From NCBI RefSeq assembly GCF_039994875.1, contig NZ_CP121196.1:2046001-2110000 (forward strand): a stretch of DNA of 64,000 nt, given 5' to 3'. The DNA is from Telmatobacter sp. DSM 110680 (GTDB taxonomy: Bacteria > Acidobacteriota > Terriglobia > Terriglobales > Acidobacteriaceae). Positions 1-8,772 of this stretch are shown piece by piece. The position numbers and the translations under genes were made by a program. A model generated the notes under the pieces. The model had not been told where the DNA came from. It was given only the letters and a program-made list of their open reading frames with translations, and ran no database searches. The first letter of the stretch is position 1. Each line of letters opens with the position of its first letter.

Positions 1-3
1 GGC

Positions 4-1200
4 TTGGATTCAGGCGGGACATATCTCGAAAAGGACGTTACTAGCGAGCTCGCTAAGGCTTGTGGCTTCAGTAATGCCGACGTGGTGGCCCTACCGCATG
101 GTGAAGCGTCCCGCGATGCGAACCGTTTCACGCAATGGATTGCGGCTGGACATGCAGGCACGATGCAGTATCTCTCGCGCACAAACGAAAGCGGCGAGCT
201 AGTGCGCGCGCGTGTTAACACGCCGTTCAAGTGGGCACGTTCTGCGCTTGTGTGTTTTGCGAATTATCATTCCGCTGCTCCGCTCTCAATCGAAGTACAA
301 GACCCGCGGAGCGGGTGGATTTCGCGCTACGCATGGAGCAGCCGCGTGGATGCGGATGGAAGTCGCAGGCCGAGCGACTATCACAAGGTGCTGCTAAAGC
401 GGCTGAAGTCTCTCGATGCAATGCTGCGCGAGCGGTACGGTGCATTTGAATCACGCGCGTATGTGGATACGGGGCCAGTGGTGGAGAGATCGCTGGCAAT
501 AGCAGCGGGGCTGGGATGGACGGGAAAAAACACTTGCCTCATTCATCCCAAGCTGGGGTCGTTTGGATTTTTGGCGGTGCTGCTGACGTCGCTCGATGTG
601 AGTCGAGAAGAAAAAACAGCGGAGCTCATGCTGGATCGATGTGGGACGTGCACGCGGTGCCTTGATGCTTGTCCGACAGGAGCATTGATTGCGCCGTACA
701 AGATGGATGCGACAAGGTGCATTTCATATCTGACGATCGAGCACAAAGGAGAGATCGCGTCGGAGTTGATGGAGGGGATGGGGCGGCAGGTGTTCGGCTG
801 CGACATTTGCCAGGATGTGTGCCCGTGGAATCGCAAGGCGCCGATCGCGACAGATGCGGAACTAGAGCCGCGAGCGGAGCTGGTGAATCCCACGCTGGCG
901 TGGCTGGCTTCCCTGGATGAGCAATCTTTCGAGCACGTCTTCAACGGCTCACCGGTGAGACGCGCCGGTTACATGGGTCTGCGCCGCAACATCGCCATCG
1001 CGATGGGCAACAGCGGGAGCAAAGGCTTCTTGCCGCGGCTCAGCGAGTGGTCCGAATCGGCAGACAAAACCTTAGGCGCCGCCGCACGATGGGCGCTGAG
1101 CAAGCTGAATTTTGAATTAACCCCGGGGACGAAGAACTACCACAGGCAATCAGTAATTCAAAGTGACCTCAAAGACGAGGCCGCAAAAAAACAGGTCTAA
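4..1200 (+). CDS. queG: Epoxyqueuosine reductase QueG
   Basis: QueG reduces epoxyqueuosine to queuosine in tRNA anticodons, the last step of queuosine synthesis, using cobalamin and two [4Fe-4S] clusters. About 398 residues, a normal size. Visible: the DTGPVVERS segment with the likely catalytic Asp near residue 155, the GWTGKNTCL segment, a ferredoxin-type cluster motif [12 protein letters not shown] near residue 213, and a second Cys group [13 protein letters not shown] near 265. The C-terminal part resembles a HEAT-like tail. The first start codon in the window is a TTG at 4, and the frame stays open to base 1, so the true start may lie just outside. The stop TAA overlaps the stop of the convergent cold-shock gene by 4 bp. 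Confidence 0.95.
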   Translation: MDSGGTYLEKDVTSELAKACGFSNADVVALPHGEASRDANRFTQWIAAGHAGTMQYLSRTNESGELVRARVNTPFKWARSALVCFANYHSAAPLSIEVQDPRSGWISRYAWSSRVDADGSRRPSDYHKVLLKRLKSLDAMLRERYGAFESRAYVDTGPVVERSLAIAAGLGWTGKNTCLIHPKLGSFGFLAVLLTSLDVSREEKTAELMLDRCGTCTRCLDACPTGALIAPYKMDATRCISYLTIEHKGEIASELMEGMGRQVFGCDICQDVCPWNRKAPIATDAELEPRAELVNPTLAWLASLDEQSFEHVFNGSPVRRAGYMGLRRNIAIAMGNSGSKGFLPRLSEWSESADKTLGAAARWALSKLNFELTPGTKNYHRQSVIQSDLKDEAAKKQV

Positions 1201-1406
1201 CCGACTACGCGGCTGACGTTGGCGGCGCTCAGTCCTTTGGGTCCCTGCTGGCACTCAAATTCGACTGACTCGCCTTCGTTCAAGGTCTTGTAGCCGTTCT
1301 CCTGGATAGCGGAGAAGTGCACGAACACATCCTCACCGCTGGACCGTTGAATGAACCCGTAGCCTTTGGCACCGTTGAACCATTTCACTACACCCTGTTC
1401 CTTCAT
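1197..1406 (-). CDS. Cold-shock domain protein (CspA family)
   Basis: Small single-strand nucleic-acid-binding protein of 69 residues, probably an RNA chaperone. It is one complete cold-shock domain with the RNP1-type motif KGYGFI and RNP2-type motif VFVHF, and the usual N-terminal GVVKWFN segment. An AAAGGAG-type ribosome binding site sits about 7 nt upstream of the ATG. The gene converges on queG and their stop codons overlap within 1197-1200. About 345 bp without a convincing gene lies upstream, which leaves room for the long leader common in csp genes, though I see no defined structure there. Family assignment is secure; which paralogue it is cannot be told. Confidence 0.95.
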   Translation of the reverse strand: MKEQGVVKWFNGAKGYGFIQRSSGEDVFVHFSAIQENGYKTLNEGESVEFECQQGPKGLSAANVSRVVG

Positions 1407-1752
1407 TTACCTTCTCCTTTTTTGTGGAGCACATTGGGGAAAACCTTCGCGTTCCATTCCTGTCTAAGCAGTGCGCAGGATATGGAGGCTTGGGTCTACT
1501 CCAACCCAGAAACGGCGCGAGCCGCCCACGCGTCCATACTTGGCGCGCTGAGGCAGCTCGAGGTTACTTCTGAATTGGGGTTGTGCTTCCCGAACACCAA
1601 AACTTCCAATGCTATGGCCTTCCTGAACTTGCAGACGGTGTGCCTCCCGGCGCGCCGTGCTCTTTTTATGGCAGGAAGTCTGTTCAAAAGCAAGGAGAAA
1701 ATTTACTTCCGTACCGCAAGGTAACTTCTGCGGATTCTTCAATTGTGGAAAA
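1407..1752. other. Gene-poor stretch upstream of the cold-shock gene
   Basis: Short frames exist on both strands (for example plus 1482-1724 and minus 1464-1742), but none has a convincing ribosome binding site or a recognisable protein. It probably holds the promoter and leader of the cold-shock gene (leftward) and the promoter of the BrkB-like gene (rightward). No terminator, tRNA or repeat was recognised. Confidence 0.4.
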
Positions 1753-2805
1753 ATGAAATCAGCCTACTCGTCAGAATCGTCGGTCCCTGGTTCCGTGCGG
1801 AGGCGCACAGTCCAGGAGGGTTGTTGTTTTGTAGCCTGTCATCAGGGAGATCCCTTGGAAAGTCTTACAAGTACCGAGGTCAGAGGGGCTGAAGCCCTGC
1901 CCAAAGGGGGAGGGTTCGAAACTAAGCAGCCGGTGACTGTCTCGAAATGGTACCGATGGCGCAGGAGCGGTGTGGCGCTGGCGGACTATCTGCTGGACGC
2001 CGAGGTGCATACATATGCGTTCAGTGTCGCGGCGAACGCGATTATTTCTTTCATTCCATTGATTGTGCTGCTGTACACGATTGCACTGTCCGTCTTCCAC
2101 TCGCAGGAGATGGTGAACGTGGTGAACAAGATCGTTGAACAGTTCCTCCCCTCGACCGCCATACAGGCAACGAGCAGAGGCAATGAGGATTTTCTGGCGT
2201 TCTGGCTCAGAACCGTGGCTGTCACGTCGTCGCGCCACAACCTGCAGGCCTTGTCTCTGCTGATGATCCTGGTTTCCTGTACCGGGATCTTTCTCCCTCT
2301 TGAGGTTGCATTGAACCAGGCCTGGGGTGTGGCCAAGAGCAGGAATTATCTGCTTAATCAAGTGGTGGCATTCGGGCTCGCCATCCTGATGTTGTTTCTG
2401 GCCGTGGGAAGCGTTTTTTTGAGCACGTGGCAGCGGCAGCTTTTAGGATTTGTGTTCTTCCATCACACAGATAATTTTGTTTTCGAAGGAATCAGTTATC
2501 TGTGGCTGAGCGCGACGACCGGGCTGGCTTCGATCCTGTTTTTTTTCTCTATTTACTGGCTGCTGCCTAACCGAAAAATTCGCGCAAGGCAGGTGGCACA
2601 CACAGCGATCATTACGGGAATTGTGTGGTTGATCGCCAAGGAAGCATTCGCGGCGGTGCTTCCGCATCTGGATTTGAAGGCGCTGTACGGACCGTTCTAT
2701 GTCTCTGTGGGTTTGCTATTCTGGGCGTACATCTCGGGGCTCATTCTTTTCGCAGGCGCTCAGTTCAGCGCGGTTCAGCCTCTGGAGAAGACGGCCGGAG
2801 AATAG
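1753..2805 (+). CDS. YihY/BrkB-family inner-membrane protein
   Basis: Polytopic membrane protein of the YihY/virulence factor BrkB family. Transport roles are proposed for the family, but the function is unsettled. From about residue 60 the family pattern is clear: an amphipathic start (KWYRWRRSGVALADYLL), then SVAANAIISFIPLIVLLYTI and five further hydrophobic segments. The ATG at 1753 follows GTGGAAAA. The roughly 60 residues before the family region are polar and Cys-containing, unlike the family, so a GTG at 1933 is an alternative start (about 290 aa). The frame is also open upstream to 1657. It converges on the YVTN lipoprotein gene with a 28-bp gap. Confidence 0.85.
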   Translation: MKSAYSSESSVPGSVRRRTVQEGCCFVACHQGDPLESLTSTEVRGAEALPKGGGFETKQPVTVSKWYRWRRSGVALADYLLDAEVHTYAFSVAANAIISFIPLIVLLYTIALSVFHSQEMVNVVNKIVEQFLPSTAIQATSRGNEDFLAFWLRTVAVTSSRHNLQALSLLMILVSCTGIFLPLEVALNQAWGVAKSRNYLLNQVVAFGLAILMLFLAVGSVFLSTWQRQLLGFVFFHHTDNFVFEGISYLWLSATTGLASILFFFSIYWLLPNRKIRARQVAHTAIITGIVWLIAKEAFAAVLPHLDLKALYGPFYVSVGLLFWAYISGLILFAGAQFSAVQPLEKTAGE

Positions 2806-2833
2806 CGGCGCGATGAGATAAGGTGCTTCGCAG

Positions 2834-4063
2834 CTACGAGGCCTTGAATGACTTCACGGCGATGGCGTTTGGCGCGCGTCCGGCGGGGAGCATCGTAAAC
2901 ATCTGGCAACCGGTGCGCAAAGGTGTGGACACGGCGCAATTGAGTGTGCGCACCACGGCCACGTCGCCGGAGCGTGCATCTACTACGAAGAGCAGATGGC
3001 CAGCAGTGGAAAACGCCAACGCCGAAGGGCCGTCACCCACGTGAATTGAGCCAACGCGTTTGCCGTCTTCGATGGAGTAAACCGTTACTTCCTGGGAACG
3101 CAAGTTGCCGATGTAGAGCAAGGTATTGTCAGCGGAGACAATGCCTCTGACGGGGTCGGCGCCCATCAGGTACGCGCCTCCGACATCATCGGTGCTGGTC
3201 ACAATTTCAGAGATCGAATTCGACAGCGAGTTGGATACGAAGAGTTCGCCGCCATCAGGCTTCAGCGCAAGCTGCACCGGGGCGCGGCCAACGTCGAGGA
3301 GCGATTCCATGCGATCCGTTGCCGCGGGGAGGCCGTCGGGACGGGCTTCATGCGCGAGTTGAATGGCCATGACCTGATGGCCGCCGGAGCAGGCTGCGAA
3401 GCTCTTGGATGAGTCGGGCAGAATGACAACATCATTGGCCCCAGGGCAACCCACTATGACGGTGCGGACTTTGCCGGTGGCGGTGTCGATAATACTGATG
3501 GAGTTTCCGCCGCGATTCGCAACGACGAGAGTTTTGCCGTCAGGCGAAACTCGGGCCGCGGCTGGATCTTCTCCGACGCCAATCTGCGCGACTTCGCGAT
3601 GCGTTTTCAGATCAAGCGCCGAGACACTGTTTGAACCCGAGTTGACTACGTATGCTAGATCTCCCCTGGGATCAAGTGCGATGGCGACCGGCTGCTTGTG
3701 AACGGGGACGGTGGCAGTGACGGAGTTGTTCTCCGCATTGATGACGGCAATGGAACCCTGGCCACCGAGAGTGCCGGAGTTGACTACGTATAGCTCGTTG
3801 CGCACGGGGTTCGCAGCCACGGCGGTCGGGTTTTGGCCGACGGGGATTTCGCGGTCTACGCGGACGTTGACGACGTCATATACGGAGACGGTGCCGCTGC
3901 CGCCATTGGTTACGTATGCATATTCGCGGTAGGCGGGGTCGTATTGGGGGAAGTCGTGAGGACGGCAGGCGGTTAGGGCGAATGTTGCCAGCAGGGATGC
4001 GGTTACGATCCCAGGTCTCAACCGCGAGACCTGGGGCACCCAGAATCGTGACGATTGGAGCAT
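2834..4063 (-). CDS. YVTN-type beta-propeller lipoprotein
   Basis: Predicted periplasmic lipoprotein with a seven-bladed propeller of YVTN/NHL-like repeats. Recurring blocks such as YAYVTNGGSGTVSVYD, ELYVVNSGTLGGQGSIAVI, LAYVVNSGSNSVSALD, TLVVANRGGNSISIID and LFVSNSLSNSISE run from the lipobox to the C terminus. A lipobox LTAC follows a hydrophobic stretch (IVTASLLATFALTAC). The ATG at 4063 gives 409 aa, but this start and the first signal-peptide codons lie inside a hairpin-bearing repeat element (4010-4144). A TTG at 4021 would also give a compact lipoprotein signal. A longer frame to 4204 would translate the whole repeat and overlap aroF, which I consider spurious. The ligand or enzymatic role is unknown. 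Confidence 0.85.
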   Translation of the reverse strand: MLQSSRFWVPQVSRLRPGIVTASLLATFALTACRPHDFPQYDPAYREYAYVTNGGSGTVSVYDVVNVRVDREIPVGQNPTAVAANPVRNELYVVNSGTLGGQGSIAVINAENNSVTATVPVHKQPVAIALDPRGDLAYVVNSGSNSVSALDLKTHREVAQIGVGEDPAAARVSPDGKTLVVANRGGNSISIIDTATGKVRTVIVGCPGANDVVILPDSSKSFAACSGGHQVMAIQLAHEARPDGLPAATDRMESLLDVGRAPVQLALKPDGGELFVSNSLSNSISEIVTSTDDVGGAYLMGADPVRGIVSADNTLLYIGNLRSQEVTVYSIEDGKRVGSIHVGDGPSALAFSTAGHLLFVVDARSGDVAVVRTLNCAVSTPLRTGCQMFTMLPAGRAPNAIAVKSFKAS

Positions 4064-4144
4064 TGCGAAAAGCAGGCCCTTCGCGCAGCTTACCCCGCGA
4101 ACAAGTTGTTCGCGGGGCCCCAAGCTTGCTGCGCTCAGGATGAC
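4010..4144. repeat. Hairpin-bearing element of probable dispersed-repeat type
   Basis: Two perfect inverted repeats sit 57 bp apart. At 4093-4117 is CCCCGCGAACAA-G-TTGTTCGCGGGG (12-bp arms). At 4010-4035 is CCCAGGTCTC-AACCGC-GAGACCTGGG (10-bp arms). On the minus strand the element opens with GTCATCCTGAGCG at its 4144 end. That wording and the paired-hairpin layout match high-copy intergenic repeats I recall from acidobacterial genomes; no second copy is visible in this window. It lies just downstream of aroF, and the first hairpin could act as an attenuator or terminator for it. The second hairpin falls inside the signal-peptide region of the lipoprotein gene. Confidence 0.65.
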
Positions 4145-4160
4145 AGGAGTCTGTTGTCGC

Positions 4161-5240
4161 TTACTTGGTTTTAGCGACATGGGATTGCGCTGCGACGGTT
4201 TCAACGCGGATGCCGCGGACTAGCTTGCGATCGACGATAGGAGCGATCTGTTCAATCTCGTCCATCATGCGCGCGAACTGGTCCGGATAGATGGATTGCG
4301 GCCCGTCTGAAAGCGCCTTTTCAGGCTGGTGGTGCACCTCGACCAGGATGCCGTCGGCGCCTACAGCAACAGCAGCACGCGCCATCGGCAGTACTTTGTC
4401 TCGCTTTCCGGTGCCATGGCTGGGGTCTACGAGGATGGGCAGATGGCTTAGCTTCTGGACAGCGGGAACAATGCTGAGATCGAGGGTGTTGCGGGTGTGA
4501 TCGGCGAAGGTGCGCACACCGCGTTCACACAGGATTACTTCGTAGTTGCCCTCGCTCATGATGTATTCGGCGGCCATCAGGAACTCGTCGAGCGTGGCGC
4601 TCATCCCGCGCTTCAGCAGAACAGGCATGCGGAGACGGCCTGCGTGCTTGAGCAGCGAAAAGTTCTGCATGTTGCGTGCGCCGATCTGCACGACATCAGC
4701 CCAATGGGAAACGAGTTCGAGGGTTTCGTTGTCGATGGCTTCGGTGATGATGCGCAATCCGAAGCGATCGCGGATTTCGGCCATGATTTTGAGTGCTTCA
4801 ACACCGAGGCCTTGAAACGCGTATGGAGATGTGCGCGGCTTGTAAGCGCCACCGCGGAAAAATTGTGCTCCGGTGGCTGCGACCTGCTCGGCGATGGCGA
4901 AGGCTTGTTCGCGACTTTCGATGGAACAGGGGCCGGCCACGATGGCAAGGTTGCGTCCGCCGATGGTGGCATCGGTGCCGGGGAAGCGGATGATTGTGTC
5001 TTCTTCTTTAACATCGCGGCTGGCAAGTTTGTAGGCCTTGGAGACGCGGATCACTTCGGCGACGCCGGAGAGCTCTTCAATGTTGCCGCGGTCGACTTCG
5101 CCCTGGTTGCCGGTGATGCCGATGGCGGTGCGCTGCGCACCGGGCATGGGGTGGGCGCGATAGCCCAAAGCTTCAATATGTTCGCAGACGGCCTGGATTT
5201 GTTCCGCAGTTGCCTGCGCCTTCATCACGACTAACATCAC
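4161..5240 (-). CDS. aroF: 3-deoxy-7-phosphoheptulonate (DAHP) synthase, type I-beta
   Basis: Condenses phosphoenolpyruvate and erythrose 4-phosphate, the first step of the shikimate pathway. 359 residues: an N-terminal ferredoxin-like regulatory domain (about 1-75), then a TIM barrel. Barrel motifs visible include [48 protein letters not shown] and the metal/substrate segment [12 protein letters not shown]. This layout matches the Thermotoga-type enzyme, in which the ferredoxin-like domain mediates aromatic amino acid feedback. The start is MMLVV at 5240 or the next Met. The gene stands apart from other shikimate genes in the window and is followed by the hairpin-bearing repeat. Confidence 0.95.
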   Translation of the reverse strand: MMLVVMKAQATAEQIQAVCEHIEALGYRAHPMPGAQRTAIGITGNQGEVDRGNIEELSGVAEVIRVSKAYKLASRDVKEEDTIIRFPGTDATIGGRNLAIVAGPCSIESREQAFAIAEQVAATGAQFFRGGAYKPRTSPYAFQGLGVEALKIMAEIRDRFGLRIITEAIDNETLELVSHWADVVQIGARNMQNFSLLKHAGRLRMPVLLKRGMSATLDEFLMAAEYIMSEGNYEVILCERGVRTFADHTRNTLDLSIVPAVQKLSHLPILVDPSHGTGKRDKVLPMARAAVAVGADGILVEVHHQPEKALSDGPQSIYPDQFARMMDEIEQIAPIVDRKLVRGIRVETVAAQSHVAKTK

Positions 5241-5335
5241 TGGAACCTCACAGTAAGTTTACGGCAAACGGCGGAATTCTGTGATTCCGGCCGGGTTGGG
5301 GTGCCGGGCTACATTTCGCAGACGGCACCGGATTC

Positions 5336-5485
5336 TTAGCGTGCCTGGCGTGATTTGCGCTCGGCACTACGTTTTTCACTGCGCCACTTGAGGCCGAGAA
5401 AGGCCAGGTAGCCGAGCTGAATGACCCAGGTGACGGTGTAGGCGGCGGCTACGAATTGATGATCGAGAATGTCGCGTTGATCCAT
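5336..5485 (-). CDS. ccmD: CcmD-like small membrane protein
   Basis: A 49-residue protein just downstream of ccmC: about 15 polar residues, one hydrophobic helix (VAAAYTVTWVIQLGYLAFLG), then a strongly basic tail (KWRSEKRSAERKSRQAR). Size, a single helix starting near residue 12, the basic cytoplasmic tail and position after ccmC all match CcmD, which helps release holo-CcmE from the CcmABCDE complex. An AAAGAGG ribosome binding site lies about 6 nt before ATG 5485, and the gap to the ccmC stop is 47 bp. CcmD is poorly conserved in sequence, so the call rests on topology and context. Confidence 0.75.
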   Translation of the reverse strand: MDQRDILDHQFVAAAYTVTWVIQLGYLAFLGLKWRSEKRSAERKSRQAR

Positions 5486-5532
5486 TCATTCCTCTTTGAA
5501 TATGTCCTCGTATCGGACTGAGTTGACGCGCT

Positions 5533-6243
5533 TTAAACGTTGGCTTCGAGGGCTTCCTGGGCCTCAAGTGCTGCATATTGCTGATGACGGCGTTCTACCT
5601 GATAGCGGATGAAGAGCACGAGCAATCCCCAACAAAACCATGCCAGCATGTTCCAAAGCAGGGCGTGAACCATGGTGGGATCTTTCATGCCGGAGTCCTG
5701 GTCGCCACCGAAAACTGGGGCTGGATGCTGCGTTCGCCACCAGCGATTCGACATATAGACGATGGGCACATCGAGCGCTCCAAAGATGCCGAGCACGGCG
5801 GCGAGTGTCTGCATCTGCGGACCGGCGGCAAAGCGACGCAGCAGCAGGTAGCTGACGTAGATGAGCCACAGAACGAGTGTTGTGGTGAGACGAGCGTCCC
5901 ACGTCCACCAGATTCCCCAGGCGCGGCGGCCCCACAGCGGGCCAGTGGTCAGCACGACGGTGCAGAAGACCACTCCAACTTCAGCTCCGGCCAATGCCCA
6001 AGCATCGGCGATTTGCGCGCGATTAGGACTGCTGCGGCGGTAGGTGAGATAGCCGATTGAACCAATCAGACTGACGGCGAAGAACAGGAAAGCCACCGTG
6101 GCCGAGGGCACGTGGTAGTAGATGATGCGGAAAACATAACCCTGTAACGCGTCGTCGGGCGCGACGTAGATGGCCTGGTGGTATCCCCACACCATCAGCA
6201 AGATAGTGACGAGGGGAAAAAGAGTAAGCAAGACTTTTTTCAT
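5533..6243 (-). CDS. ccmC: Heme exporter/heme-handling protein CcmC
   Basis: Inner-membrane protein that presents heme to CcmE during cytochrome c maturation. About 236 residues with six hydrophobic segments. The tryptophan-rich heme-binding motif WGIWWTWDARLT lies on the periplasmic side, with family segments YYHVPSA (His ligand) and PIVYMSNRWWRTQHP (second His). ATG 6243 (MKKVLLTLFP) is preferred over a Met eight codons upstream because it starts directly at the first helix. The gene precedes the ccmD-like gene on the same strand. The remaining ccm genes lie beyond a plus-strand glycoside hydrolase, so ccmCD must have its own promoter in 6244-6481. Confidence 0.95.
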   Translation of the reverse strand: MKKVLLTLFPLVTILLMVWGYHQAIYVAPDDALQGYVFRIIYYHVPSATVAFLFFAVSLIGSIGYLTYRRSSPNRAQIADAWALAGAEVGVVFCTVVLTTGPLWGRRAWGIWWTWDARLTTTLVLWLIYVSYLLLRRFAAGPQMQTLAAVLGIFGALDVPIVYMSNRWWRTQHPAPVFGGDQDSGMKDPTMVHALLWNMLAWFCWGLLVLFIRYQVERRHQQYAALEAQEALEANV

Positions 6244-6481
6244 CGTGATGAACCCATCACCCAGCATTCCATTTCACGTTTCGACAGGGCTGGGACCTTT
6301 TTAGTGTACGACCTCACCGGAAAGCACCTGTCCTTCGAAAGGTGGATGTTCGGCATTGAGACCTTTCGCGCAAATCGTTAAAAACGTAACAGCAGTTAGC
6401 TCTTTGGTAATAGACAGGCCACTTGCGTGGAGGGCGTGGCATCCCCTCCTCGTATCCTGAAAGAATTGGGCCAGAATACCT

Positions 6482-8083
6482 ATGATTTTCGTCACTTGTC
6501 TCTCTTCCGCCTGCCCTAATCGCCTTATCTCAAGTCAATCAGCATTTCCTGACGGCAAAGTTGTGCGGAGTCAGGAGCGTGCCAGCGGGCATCGACCGTC
6601 GATAGTCAGGGGATTAGCGGCCAAAATCAGGTTCTTTCTGGCTTTCTGTCTGATCGGAATCATCGGCCTGACTTGTACGGCACAGAAACCGGGCAGTATG
6701 AATATCGGTACGCTATCCCCCAGTCACTGGCCGACGCCTTCGCCGAGCTATCTACGAATCCGGGGGCTGGTGTGGTCGACGATTGAGAAGACTCGTGGGA
6801 CCTATAGCTCGACGTTCGGTAGTCTTGATAGCTGGATCGCCGCCGCAAAAAACCACAATACACAGCTGATATTCACTTTCTACAGCGTGCCTTCCTGGGC
6901 ATCGAGCAACAGCACTATGCCGCCTAAGGATTTGAATGCCGTGAATGAGACGTGCCAGGCACCCCTGGCTGGCGTTGTCCGGCCAACGGGGAACTGCATG
7001 TGGGCGGAGTTCATCACGAAATTCATGCAACACGTGTGTGGAGTGAGCACAGCGCCATCGACTCCTTCAAAAGGCACCTGCAAGATTCACTATTACGAAG
7101 CCTGGAATGAATTCAATGATGGCCAGTATTGGTCGTCGAACTACACCGATATGGCCAAAATGGCCAACGACGCCGCTACGATCGTGAAGAAGTATTGCGG
7201 GGATTGCGTGTTTTTTTCCGGCAATACATCTGCGGGCGGAGACGGATACAACGCGAATTACATTAAGGTCCCGGCGGTGTCGGGCCGCTTCGATCTTGCC
7301 ATCGGCCAGTTGCTGGATGCGTGGCATGCGATTCCTAACGCGTCGCTGCCTGATGCGGTGAGCTACCATGCATACGGCGCGCGCCGTAATGTCATTCCTT
7401 ATCCGTTTCCGGAGACGAATGTCTCGCACAGCAGTTCGCTTTGCACGCCTACCAATACGCCCAATCCGAATTGCCGCACTGCGGTTTTTGGGGAGACGGC
7501 GGCGATCCGGGCCGTGCTGAAGCAGCGGAGCTGGGCGGCGAATCTGGCTATCTGGAATACGGAGGGCGGATTCGGAAGAAACGACGATCTTGTGGATCCT
7601 GCAAGTCAGACAGGCGCGAACACCAACATGCTGAGAGAGGCCTATGTAGCTCGATGGATTCTGGCCATGGGAAGCACGGGCACCGTGACCAATCTCTGGT
7701 ATGAGTTCGACGATTCGTGCTGGGGAACGATGATGGGCTACGGAACCAGTCCCGTAACGACGGGATGTCCAACAGATCCGGAGATTCAGCCGGGCTTTAC
7801 ACCGATCCATGCGACGTGGATGCAAATGACAAGCTGGCTTAACGGAGCGAGCTTCTCCGGGCCATGCACCAGCTCCGGAACGATCTGGCAGTGCACAATT
7901 ACAAAAACTGGCTACAAGGGCACATTCATCTGGACAACTGCCTGGTTGGCCAGCCAGTCGGTATCCGTCGGAACAGATTACACACAGTATCGGGATTTGG
8001 ATGGCAATCTCTACAAGATGAATGGCGCAACGAGTGTCACAGTAACCAATCGTCCTATCCTGTTAGAGGATGTAGAGCCGTAA
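6482..8083 (+). CDS. Secreted glycoside hydrolase, clan GH-A type (GH39-like)
   Basis: Predicted exported TIM-barrel glycosidase of about 530 aa. A hydrophobic export segment FFLAFCLIGIIGLTCTAQ lies near residues 57-75, followed by a barrel in which EAWNEFN (probable acid/base Glu after Asn) and WNTEGGFG (probable nucleophile Glu) fit clan GH-A chemistry. Also seen are SYHAYGARR and many Cys residues, perhaps in disulphides. The first 50 residues are unlike a normal signal peptide, so a later start (for example GTG 6563) is possible. Family and substrate are uncertain (GH39, GH5 or an unclassified GH-A member). It sits between ccmB and ccmC in opposite orientation. Confidence 0.75.
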   Translation: MIFVTCLSSACPNRLISSQSAFPDGKVVRSQERASGHRPSIVRGLAAKIRFFLAFCLIGIIGLTCTAQKPGSMNIGTLSPSHWPTPSPSYLRIRGLVWSTIEKTRGTYSSTFGSLDSWIAAAKNHNTQLIFTFYSVPSWASSNSTMPPKDLNAVNETCQAPLAGVVRPTGNCMWAEFITKFMQHVCGVSTAPSTPSKGTCKIHYYEAWNEFNDGQYWSSNYTDMAKMANDAATIVKKYCGDCVFFSGNTSAGGDGYNANYIKVPAVSGRFDLAIGQLLDAWHAIPNASLPDAVSYHAYGARRNVIPYPFPETNVSHSSSLCTPTNTPNPNCRTAVFGETAAIRAVLKQRSWAANLAIWNTEGGFGRNDDLVDPASQTGANTNMLREAYVARWILAMGSTGTVTNLWYEFDDSCWGTMMGYGTSPVTTGCPTDPEIQPGFTPIHATWMQMTSWLNGASFSGPCTSSGTIWQCTITKTGYKGTFIWTTAWLASQSVSVGTDYTQYRDLDGNLYKMNGATSVTVTNRPILLEDVEP

Positions 8084-8103
8084 GTCAGGACGGCTCGTAT
8101 CTG

Positions 8104-8772
8104 CTATTCGGCGTGGAAGATGACGTCGAATAGCAGAAGGCTCACGGTTGTGAAGATGATGTCGTAGCCGATGAGCATCTTGATCCAGAGCCAGGGATCG
8201 CTTTCGCCGGTGAGGATGTTTCCGGTTCCCTGCACCATGCCTAATAGCGCCGGCAGAAAAATAGGAAACAGAATCAGCGGCAGCAAGAGTTCACGATTGC
8301 GGCTGCGAATGGCGAGAGCAGCGAAAAAGGTTCCGTTGGCAACCAGCGCCCATGTGCCTAGTGGCAGAACCAGCATCAGCAGCCATGCGTTGCCTTCGGC
8401 GTGGAGGTTGTACATCACGAGGAAGACTGGTGCGAGCGCGATCTGAACGATGCTGACGAAGATGAAATTGGCGAGGACCTTGGCGAGGAAAAGTTCTGCT
8501 CCCGAGCTCGGCGCCATACGCTGCGCGTCCATCACCTGGTGTCGAATTTCGCGTGCCCATGCCTGATTGAGTGCGCTTACTGACGCGAACATGGTGGCGA
8601 CGCTGAGAACTCCGCCGGCGATCTGCTGCGCGAAGGTTCCGCGCGGATCGAACGACATCGAGAACAAGACCACCACGAGGAAAGCGAAAAAGAGCATTGA
8701 ATTGATCGCATCTTTCGATCGCCATTCGATGCGCAGGTCCTTGGAGAGGTGTGTCCAGAGGGTCGAGGTCAT
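8104..8772 (-). CDS. ccmB: Heme exporter permease CcmB
   Basis: Membrane subunit of the CcmAB ABC complex, which uses ATP to free heme-loaded CcmE from CcmCD. 222 residues with six hydrophobic segments. Recognisable CcmB features are the N-terminal HLSKDLRIEWRSKDAINSM segment, SALNQAWAREIRHQ and the LILFPIFLPALLG helix. The ATG overlaps the TGA of the upstream ybaK-like gene by 4 bp (8769-8772), implying translational coupling. It converges on the plus-strand glycoside hydrolase with a 20-bp gap. Confidence 0.93.
   Translation of the reverse strand: MTSTLWTHLSKDLRIEWRSKDAINSMLFFAFLVVVLFSMSFDPRGTFAQQIAGGVLSVATMFASVSALNQAWAREIRHQVMDAQRMAPSSGAELFLAKVLANFIFVSIVQIALAPVFLVMYNLHAEGNAWLLMLVLPLGTWALVANGTFFAALAIRSRNRELLLPLILFPIFLPALLGMVQGTGNILTGESDPWLWIKMLIGYDIIFTTVSLLLFDVIFHAE

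Noticed and set aside
1482-1724. Plus-strand frame of about 80 codons between the cold-shock and BrkB genes
   Set aside because: No ribosome binding site and no recognisable protein features.
1905-1925. GGTTCGAAACT, resembling a tRNA T-loop
   Set aside because: No acceptor or anticodon stem can be drawn around it; it lies in the 5' part of the BrkB-like frame.
4064-4204. Upstream extension of the lipoprotein frame (47 codons)
   Set aside because: It would translate the hairpin repeat and overlap aroF; the wording is a translated repeat, not a signal peptide.
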